From Nocardioides sp. zg-1308 (GTDB lineage Bacteria > Actinomycetota > Actinomycetes > Propionibacteriales > Nocardioidaceae), in contig NZ_JABJQY010000001.1 in NCBI RefSeq assembly GCF_013155375.1, forward strand, positions 62,001 to 126,000: a stretch of 64,000 bases of DNA. The letters run 5' to 3'. Position 1 is the first letter of the stretch; every line of letters starts with the position of its first letter. Positions 58,181-64,000 of this stretch are shown here, piece after piece. Below the pieces are notes generated by a model, which saw nothing but the letters and a program-made list of their open reading frames with translations, was not told the origin of the DNA and did no database searches. The position numbers and the translations under genes are program-made.

Positions 58181-59197
58181 TCAGCCCAGGTCGCGGTAGG
58201 ACGTCCAGGCCGTCTGCATGCGGGCGGCCTGACCGGCGGTGAACTGGGTCATGCACGAGTCGTAGGTGTAGTCCATGAAGTTCGTGATGGGGTCCAGGCC
58301 GGGAGCCGCGCAGGTGTCCCGCCCGGTCGGGCACTGGAAGGCCGGCGAGGCCTCGGCTGCCGTGTCGGCCACGTAGTCACCCGGCTCGGAGCAGCCGCCC
58401 TGGAAGGTGTGGTACAGCTCCAGCCAGTGGCCGACCTCGTGCGTCGCGGTGTCGCCCTCGCCATACGTCGTGAAGACGCTGCTGTCGCCCGTGTCGTTCG
58501 GCACGGTGGGCAGGCTGCGGTAGTCGAGCACGACGCCGTCGAGGTACTGCGGCAGCGGGTTGCCGGCCGTCGCGGCGGGGTCGAAGTCGGACGGGAAGTA
58601 GGCCCAGCCGAGCAGCGACTGGCCGAGCGAGGCGGTGTAGATGTTGAGCGTCTCGGACGTGCTGTCGCCGTAGAGCGCCTTCTTCATCTTCACCTCTTTG
58701 CCGCTGCCGCGGTAGTAGCGCGGGGTGGCGCCGTTGGCGGAGATGAGGTTGAACCACTCCGGCTCGTAGGACCGGGTGGTGTCCTCGAGGACGAAGGAGA
58801 ACCCGTGCGGCGCGTAGGCGGCGTTCATGACGTCGATCTGGGCCGCGATCCGCGCGTCCGAGAGGTCGCCGCCGGCCTGGCCGCGGTCCTTGGCGATGAC
58901 GTGGAAGCGGACCGGGACGGTGACGGTCGCGAACGCCGCGGCGCTGCGGGCGCCGGTCGCGGTCCTGTCGGAGGCCGCGCTCCGGAGCGCCTTGGCCAGC
59001 GGGTCCTTGCGGACGTGGTGGTGGTCGTCGCGCGGGATGGTGCCGGCGGGGGCGTCGCCGATGGCCCCGTAGTCGATGCAGTCGGTGGTGTCCTTCGCTG
59101 GCGCCGCGAAGGCGGGCACGGTCATGCCGAGCCCGAGGGTGAGGGCCGTGGCTGCCACGCCCAGGCGGCGTACGGCGGAGGTTGCGTCGAAGGTCAT
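58181..59197 (-). CDS. Secreted zinc metalloprotease, M43 pappalysin-like
   Basis: A 338-residue exported protein. Signal peptide to about residue 32 (AFAA). The zinc motif at 253-263 is HEVGHWLELYH, with the three His and the Glu in place; the Met-turn is ITNFMDYTYDSC, and disulphide Cys are in GGCSEPGDYV and CPTGRDTC. The family motif normally has Gly at position 8 (HExxHxxGxxH), where this protein has Glu260. It probably degrades an extracellular protein. Confidence 0.88.
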   Translation of the reverse strand: MTFDATSAVRRLGVAATALTLGLGMTVPAFAAPAKDTTDCIDYGAIGDAPAGTIPRDDHHHVRKDPLAKALRSAASDRTATGARSAAAFATVTVPVRFHVIAKDRGQAGGDLSDARIAAQIDVMNAAYAPHGFSFVLEDTTRSYEPEWFNLISANGATPRYYRGSGKEVKMKKALYGDSTSETLNIYTASLGQSLLGWAYFPSDFDPAATAGNPLPQYLDGVVLDYRSLPTVPNDTGDSSVFTTYGEGDTATHEVGHWLELYHTFQGGCSEPGDYVADTAAEASPAFQCPTGRDTCAAPGLDPITNFMDYTYDSCMTQFTAGQAARMQTAWTSYRDLG

Positions 59198-59348
59198 CGG
59201 TGGGTCCCCTTCCGAAGGTGTGGACGGAACCTACGCCCGCGCCTGCCGCAGGCACAGACTCCCTACGGGTGGAGACGGTTCGGGTCACGGCGCGTTCACC
59301 TGCCGGTCGGACCCGCGCCGGCACACCGGGCGGACCTAGGCTCCGAGC

Positions 59349-59642
59349 ATGACGGACTACCAGGTGACGAGGTGGCGGGAGCTGCCGTCCATGGTCGCGG
59401 CCCGCTCGGGCGACGAGACGGTGAAGGCCACTCTCGCGGCGCGGTTCCAGGAGGCGATCGACGAGGCGGCCATGCGCCTGGGCGACACCGGCGCCGACGA
59501 CTACCTGCTGGGCTGGGACCGCTCGCCGTGGACCGAGGCCGACGGCACGCCCGCCGAGGTGCTCGAGCGGGTGGTTGCGGAGCTGGAGTCCGAGTGGCCC
59601 GCCGACCGGCTCAGCGGCTACCTCGACGGGCTCGGCCGGTGA
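59349..59642 (+). CDS. Small 'virulence factor' domain protein (PF13769-like)
   Basis: A 97-residue protein. LAARFQEAIDEAAMRLGDTGADDYLLGWDRS matches the small domain known as Virulence_fact, found in many bacteria beside folate/methyltransferase genes. It is not a toxin; the name is historical. Its stop overlaps the start of the homocysteine methyltransferase by GTGA, so both are translationally coupled. Role unknown, perhaps an accessory to C1 or methionine metabolism. Confidence 0.75.
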   Translation: MTDYQVTRWRELPSMVAARSGDETVKATLAARFQEAIDEAAMRLGDTGADDYLLGWDRSPWTEADGTPAEVLERVVAELESEWPADRLSGYLDGLGR

Positions 59643-60523
59643 ACCGCCTGGCGGCCCTGCTCGGGCCGGACCGGCCGGTGCTGTTCGACGGCGGCATGGG
59701 CACCCTCCTGCAGGACAGCGGCCTGGAGGACGGTGCTCCCGGTGAGCTCTGGAACCTCGAGAACCAGGACGCGGTGCGCGCCGCCCACGGGGCGTACGCC
59801 GATGCCGGCGCGCGCATCCTCACCACCAACACGTTCGGGGGCACCCGGCCGCGGCTCGACATGCACGGCCTCGGCGACCGTCTCGCCGAGGTGAACCGCA
59901 ACGCCGCGCGGATCGCGCGCTCGGTCGCCGACGAAAGGGGCCTGCTCGTCGCGGGCGACCTCGGTCCGACGGGTGAGCTGCTGGCGCCCCTCGGCGCCAT
60001 GACGAGCGAGGAGGCGCAGGCGCTGTTCGCCGAGCAACTCACGGCGCTCGTCGAGGATGGGATCGACCTCGTGCTGGTGGAGACCCTCAGCGACCTCGGC
60101 GAGGCCGACGCCGCCGTCGCTGCCGCCAAGGAGGTGGCGCCGCACCTGCCGGTCGTGGTGACGATGAGCTTCGACACCAACGTGCGCACGATGATGGGAG
60201 TCCGGCCGGCCGACGCGGTGACGCACCTGTCCGCCGCCGGGGTCGACGCGGTCGGCGCCAACTGCGGGCGCGGCCCGGAGGAGATGGAGCTCATCGCCGC
60301 GGAGATGGTCGGAGCCCGGAGCGGCGAGGTGCTGCTCGTCGCCCAGTCCAACGCCGGACTGCCGCAGGTCGTGGGCGACCACTTCGAGTACGACGCCACG
60401 CCTGACGACCTCGCGGCGCACGCGAGCCGGCTCGCCGGCCTGGGCATCGACCTGGTCGGGGGCTGCTGCGGCTCGACGCCCGACCACATCGCCGCGATCC
60501 GGAGCACGCTCTCGCCGGCCTGA
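59639..60523 (+). CDS. Homocysteine S-methyltransferase-family protein
   Basis: A 294-residue zinc methyltransferase. FDGGMGTLLQDSGL is the N-terminal motif; Cys209 (GANCG) and Cys276/Cys277 (VGGCCGST) are the zinc ligands that activate homocysteine. It lacks the folate, cobalamin and activation domains of MetH, so the methyl donor is probably a SAM- or methylmethionine-like compound or a partner protein. GTG 59639 overlaps the previous stop. Confidence 0.9.
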   Translation: MNRLAALLGPDRPVLFDGGMGTLLQDSGLEDGAPGELWNLENQDAVRAAHGAYADAGARILTTNTFGGTRPRLDMHGLGDRLAEVNRNAARIARSVADERGLLVAGDLGPTGELLAPLGAMTSEEAQALFAEQLTALVEDGIDLVLVETLSDLGEADAAVAAAKEVAPHLPVVVTMSFDTNVRTMMGVRPADAVTHLSAAGVDAVGANCGRGPEEMELIAAEMVGARSGEVLLVAQSNAGLPQVVGDHFEYDATPDDLAAHASRLAGLGIDLVGGCCGSTPDHIAAIRSTLSPA

Positions 60524-60526
60524 GGA

Positions 60527-60547
60527 CCCGGAGACTGAGGCTCCGGG
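60527..60547. terminator. Terminator between methyltransferase and kinase genes
   Basis: CCCGGAG (60527-60533) pairs with CTCCGGG (60541-60547) around a 7-base loop. It lies between convergent stops and can serve both. Confidence 0.55.
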
Positions 60548-60553
60548 CAGGGC

Positions 60554-62209
60554 TCAGAGCCAGCCCGGGAGGCTGATGTCGGCCAGCGGCGCGGAGTCGT
60601 CGGGCGACCACGCCGTGCCCTGGGCGGACGCGGCGGCGCCCAGCCCGGAGGCACCGGCAGCGAGCAGCAGGGTGACCAGCAGCCACGGGACCGCGCGGCG
60701 CGCCAGCGGGTCGACCGCGCGGTGGAGCGGTGAGCGCAGCCGCTCCGAGCCCGGTCCCCACCACAGCCCGACCGCGAACGCCGCCCCGACGAGGGCCAGC
60801 GAGGTGAGCATCGAGAGGGAGGCGGCGAAGCAGAGCAGCGCGATCGCGGCGCCGATGCCGAGGCTCCACAGCGACAGGATCACCGTGCCGCCCAGGCCGG
60901 CCACCGCGTGCCAGGGCGCGGCGAGCAGCAGCTGGATGCCGTCGTACCACTTGGCGCCCCGCCGGCTGCGCCGGTTGCCCGCGGACGACGCCGCCATCGA
61001 CCCGCTGCGCAGCAGCCAGACGGCGACGAGGACCACGGCGAGGGTGACGTAGGGCGCGAGCGCGGTGCCGCCGGCGAGCGCCGCACCGAGCGCGAGGAAC
61101 GTGCCGCTGCGGCGCAGCCGCTCCCCCGCCGGCGCCCGTTCGACGAAGGGCGGGAGGTGCTCCGGCGGGAGCCAGGCCGTGCTGCCCGCGTGGTCGTGGG
61201 GGGCGCTCCAGTCCGAGGACCAGTGCACCGGCTCCTCGGGCGTCTGGTGGGCGACGGGCGTGGTGTCGACCGGGGCCGTGCCCATCCGGGTCGGCGCCTC
61301 CCGCTCCTGGTGGGCGAGGGCGACGTAGGGAAGGGTCACCGGGTCGGGCTCGACGCGACGGTCGCGGGGGGTGCCGGGCCGGGCGTCGTCGACCGGCGGC
61401 CGCGCGAGCTCCTCGAGCCAGTCGCGGACCTCGTCGAGCGAGGGCCGGTCGCGGCCCTCCGGCGCGAGCGCCTCCTCCACGACCGGGAGGAGCAGCGGGT
61501 CCAGGCCGGTGAGGTCGTGCTCGCCGCGGCGCACGCGGTCCATGATCGCCACCGACGGCCCGCGGCCGAACGGCGCGCGGCCGGTGCCGGCGTACGCGAC
61601 CGTGGCGCCCCAGGCGTGCACGTCGGAGGCCGCGGTCGCGTCGTCGCCGTAGAGGATCTCCGGCGCGAGGTAGCCCGGGGTGCCGAGCAGCCAGCCGTTC
61701 ATCGTGATGCGGGAGTCCTCGGCGACCCGGGCCAGCCCGAAGTCGATCAGGATGGGCGTGCGGCCCTCCATGATGACGTTGGACGGCTTGATGTCGCGGT
61801 GCAGCACCCCGACGGCGTGCACCGCCTCGAGCGCCTCGGCCAGGCAGTCGGCGAACCACAGCAGGTCGTCACCGGCGAGCGTGCCCTCCTCCTGCACGTG
61901 GTCGTGGAGCGACAGCCCCGGGACGTAGCGGGTCGCGACGAACGGGATCTCGCCGTAGGGGTCGGCGTCGACGATCTCGGCGATGCGGCGGCTGCGCACC
62001 CGGCTCAGCGAGCTCACCTCGCGCGCCAGCCGGCGCCGCGCCTCGTCGTCGCCGACGACGTGCGGGCGCAGCACCTTGATGGCGACCGGTCGCTCGCCCG
62101 GCTTCTGGCCCAGGTGCACCACTCCCATCCCGCCCTCGCCGAGGCGGGCGCGCAGCGCGTAGCCGCCCACGGTGAGACCGGGCGGCGGCGCACTCGGGGA
62201 CGTCGTCAC
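60554..62209 (-). CDS. Membrane serine/threonine protein kinase (PknB-like)
   Basis: A 551-residue Hanks-type kinase. The glycine loop GEGGMG is at 24-29, catalytic Lys45, HRDIKPSN with Asp139, and DFG at 156-158; GTPGYLAPE follows. After a Pro-rich linker (about 275-345) come about four to five membrane spans but no PASTA or other sensor domain. GTG 62209. It may act on cell-envelope or regulatory targets; no partner phosphatase is adjacent. Confidence 0.92.
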   Translation of the reverse strand: MTTSPSAPPPGLTVGGYALRARLGEGGMGVVHLGQKPGERPVAIKVLRPHVVGDDEARRRLAREVSSLSRVRSRRIAEIVDADPYGEIPFVATRYVPGLSLHDHVQEEGTLAGDDLLWFADCLAEALEAVHAVGVLHRDIKPSNVIMEGRTPILIDFGLARVAEDSRITMNGWLLGTPGYLAPEILYGDDATAASDVHAWGATVAYAGTGRAPFGRGPSVAIMDRVRRGEHDLTGLDPLLLPVVEEALAPEGRDRPSLDEVRDWLEELARPPVDDARPGTPRDRRVEPDPVTLPYVALAHQEREAPTRMGTAPVDTTPVAHQTPEEPVHWSSDWSAPHDHAGSTAWLPPEHLPPFVERAPAGERLRRSGTFLALGAALAGGTALAPYVTLAVVLVAVWLLRSGSMAASSAGNRRSRRGAKWYDGIQLLLAAPWHAVAGLGGTVILSLWSLGIGAAIALLCFAASLSMLTSLALVGAAFAVGLWWGPGSERLRSPLHRAVDPLARRAVPWLLVTLLLAAGASGLGAAASAQGTAWSPDDSAPLADISLPGWL

Positions 62210-62282
62210 GCCACGAGGTTACCGGCGGCCCTCGGTCAACCGGCCGATCCGGGTGGGGCGCGCCGGGCACTACGGTTCACCC

Positions 62283-63443
62283 GTGCTCACGGTCCTGCGG
62301 TCCTTGGTCGGGTCGGTCCGGCGCCTGCCGGCCCCGCCGGGCGCGCGTCCGGCCGGTCGGTCCGACATCGCCCTCGTCGCGGTGGCGGCCGTGCTGGCGG
62401 TCGTCGAGGTGACGCTCCTGCGGCCCGACCTGCCGGGGCGGTGGCTCTCGCTGGTCGGCTTCCTCGCCTGGCTGCCCAGCCTGCTCGTACGACGGACGCG
62501 CCCCGCGGCGACGGCGCTCGCCTTCGCGGCGGTCATGGTCGTCCTGTCGGTGGTCCAGCGCCTCGGCGACGTCGACCCGCCCGGCGACCTGCACACGGCG
62601 GTGCTGGCGCTGCTCATCCCCTACTCCCTGGTGCGCTGGGCGTCCGGCGCCGACGCGGTCTCGGGGCTGGCGCTCTTCCTCCTGGTGGCCGGCTCGTCCC
62701 TGGTGGCGCAGGACCTGGCGGCCGGCGACCGGCTGGGCGGCGCGGCCGTGCTCGTCGCGGCGACGATGACGGGGCTCGCCCTGCGCGCGCGGGCGATGCT
62801 GCACACGCGCCAGCTCGAGGACGTACGACGCCTGGAGCGGGAGCGCCTCGCGCGCGATCTGCACGACACGGTCGCCCATCACCTGACCGCCATCGCGATC
62901 AGCGCGCAGGCGGGCCTCGCGGTCGCCGAGACGCGGCCGGCGGCGGCGAGGGAGGCCCTGCGCCGCATCGACGAGGAGGCGACCCGCACCCTCGCCGAGA
63001 CCCGGTCGGTGGTGCGGATGCTGCGGACCGACGACGACCCGGCGCGGCGGCCGCTGGACGACCTGACCGCGATGGCCGCGGCTGCGGGACCGGGTCCGGC
63101 CGTCGAGGTGGTCGTCGCCGACGACCTCGACCTGTCCCCCACCGTCGCGGCGACCGTCCAGCGGATCGCCCAGGAGTCGGTCGCCAACGCGCGCCGCCAC
63201 GCGACGGACGTCACGAGCGTCCGGGTGCAGGTGGCCAGGAGGCTCGACCTGGTCGAGCTGACCGTCACCGACGACGGTCGCAGCGCGATGCCGGCCGACA
63301 GGGGGTTCGGCATCCTCGGCATGACCGAGCGTGCCGAGCTCGTCGGTGGCCGGCTGTCCGCCGGTCCCGCGGTCGGTGGCGGCTGGAAGGTCGTCGCGCT
63401 CCTGCCGTCCCGGGACCGCGAGCTCGACCGGCGCCGGCCATGA
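62283..63443 (+). CDS. NarL-type sensor histidine kinase
   Basis: A 386-residue kinase. Four to five N-terminal spans are followed by a HisKA_3 dimer domain with ERLARDLHDTVAHHLTA (His194) and an ATPase domain (NARRH, then GFGILGMTERAE). No extracytoplasmic sensor; the membrane part may sense directly. GTG 62283 is chosen; longer frames overlap the divergent kinase. Its stop overlaps the response-regulator start. Confidence 0.9.
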   Translation: MLTVLRSLVGSVRRLPAPPGARPAGRSDIALVAVAAVLAVVEVTLLRPDLPGRWLSLVGFLAWLPSLLVRRTRPAATALAFAAVMVVLSVVQRLGDVDPPGDLHTAVLALLIPYSLVRWASGADAVSGLALFLLVAGSSLVAQDLAAGDRLGGAAVLVAATMTGLALRARAMLHTRQLEDVRRLERERLARDLHDTVAHHLTAIAISAQAGLAVAETRPAAAREALRRIDEEATRTLAETRSVVRMLRTDDDPARRPLDDLTAMAAAAGPGPAVEVVVADDLDLSPTVAATVQRIAQESVANARRHATDVTSVRVQVARRLDLVELTVTDDGRSAMPADRGFGILGMTERAELVGGRLSAGPAVGGGWKVVALLPSRDRELDRRRP

Positions 63444-64000
63444 CGCTCCGGGTGCTCGTCGCCGACGACCAGGAGATCGTGCGCACCGGGCTGGCGATGA
63501 TCCTCGACGCGCAGGACGGCATCGAGGTGGTCGCGGCAGCCGCGGACGGCCAGGACGCCGTCGCGCAGGCCCGCAGGCTGCGGCCGGACGTGTGCCTGCT
63601 CGACATCCGGATGCCCCGCCTCGACGGCATCGAGGCGACCCGTGCGCTGGCCGGTCCCGAGGTGACGGACCCGATCGCCGTCGTGGTCGTGACGACCTTC
63701 GACCTCGACGACTACGTCTACGGCGCGCTGCGGGCCGGCGCCAAGGGGTTCCTGCTCAAGGACTGCGGCCCCGCGCTGCTCACCCACGCCGTCCGGGCGG
63801 CCGCCGACGGCGGCTCCCTCGTCGCGCCGGCGGTGACCACCCGGCTGCTGCGGGACTTCGCCGGCAGGGACGCCCCGCTGCAGCCCACGGCCGCCCTCAC
63901 CGACCGGGAGGAGGAGGTGCTCGTCGCCGTGGCGCGGGGGCTGACCAACCACGAGGTCGCCGCGGAGCTCTACATCTCCCTCAGCACGGTGAAGACCCAC
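63440..64000 (+). CDS. LuxR/NarL-family response regulator (cut by window end)
   Basis: The first 187 codons are visible. The receiver has VADD at the N-terminus and phosphoacceptor Asp55 (LLDIRMP), with Lys in FLLKDCG. The LuxR helix-turn-helix begins at LTDREEEVLVAVARGLTNHEVAAELYISLSTVKTH and is cut at the edge. ATG 63440 overlaps the kinase stop (ATGA), so the pair is co-translated and works as a two-component system. Confidence 0.93.
   Translation, partial: MTLRVLVADDQEIVRTGLAMILDAQDGIEVVAAAADGQDAVAQARRLRPDVCLLDIRMPRLDGIEATRALAGPEVTDPIAVVVVTTFDLDDYVYGALRAGAKGFLLKDCGPALLTHAVRAAADGGSLVAPAVTTRLLRDFAGRDAPLQPTAALTDREEEVLVAVARGLTNHEVAAELYISLSTVKTH

Noticed and set aside
59198..59348. SAM or cobalamin riboswitch before the methyltransferase operon
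   Set aside because: The 151-bp space lacks the long conserved stems and kink-turn or B12-box sequence; only short GC stems are visible.

Overview
The window is about 64 kb of very GC-rich chromosome with many GTG starts. It looks actinobacterial, most likely a Nocardioides-like member of the Propionibacteriales. Markers are the F420 gene cofC, a histone-like HU with a long Lys/Ala/Ser/Thr tail, an NdgR-type IclR regulator divergent from leuCD, a TetR regulator divergent from bioYMN, a DUF5709 protein, and the actinobacterial order dak-recG-rsmD-coaD-yceD-rpmF-rnc-mutM. The taxon is inferred from gene content and composition only. I see no phage, integrase, transposase, rRNA operon, CRISPR array or plasmid function.

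Layout. 1-4.3 kb: glyoxylate aminotransferase (cut by the window edge) and glycolate-oxidase-type enzyme, a methyltransferase, an MFS transporter and a small coiled-coil protein. 4.4-12 kb (minus strand): mutM, rnc, rpmF, yceD/DUF177, coaD, rsmD, recG and a DAK2/FakA-like kinase, divergent from rpmB. 12.5-20 kb: thiL, an Lrp-type sensor domain, a DUF3515 lipoprotein, ddl, a Cys/Met-metabolism PLP enzyme, gpsA, plsC, cofC and HU. 20-26 kb: leuD-leuC with divergent ndgR, a cluster of four hairpins, two small genes, then ogt and an Ada-AlkA fusion (alkylation repair). 26-32 kb: a CitA/CitB-type two-component system divergent from tctCBA (tricarboxylate uptake) and a universal stress protein. 32-35 kb: tRNA-Glu and tRNA-Gln downstream of gltX and a CPBP protease. 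35-40 kb: FAH-family hydrolase, PLP decarboxylase, sulfotransferase, pentapeptide-repeat protein. 39.5-42 kb: biotin uptake bioYMN with a BioQ-like regulator and a clear operator/promoter. 42-52 kb: VOC protein, amidase, FMN reductase with TetR, DUF305 lipoprotein divergent from a large LVIVD-type secreted protein, citramalate synthase preceded by a leader-peptide attenuator, and an MFS/TetR pair. 52-64 kb: DksA-like protein, secreted phytase-like/GDPD fusion, DUF5709, PPK2, an XRE regulator in a repeat-bearing stretch, an M43 metalloprotease, a homocysteine methyltransferase operon, a Ser/Thr kinase and a NarL-type two-component system running off the window end.

Most of the window is ordinary core genome. 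The strongest unusual signals are regulatory. First, a tiny Ile-codon leader peptide and intrinsic terminator sit in front of cimA, and the leader start overlaps the stop of the upstream transporter gene. Second, an inverted repeat lies directly on the -10 box of the bioY promoter. Third, there are several intergenic hairpin families: GAGTC-N7-GACTC in three copies, GGGCAC-N3-GTGCCC in four clustered copies, and CCCCG-SATATS-type palindromes in two copies. A secreted DUF305/LVIVD gene pair and an M43 protease with an altered zinc motif also deserve a second look. All homology statements come from reading motifs by eye; no database search was run.
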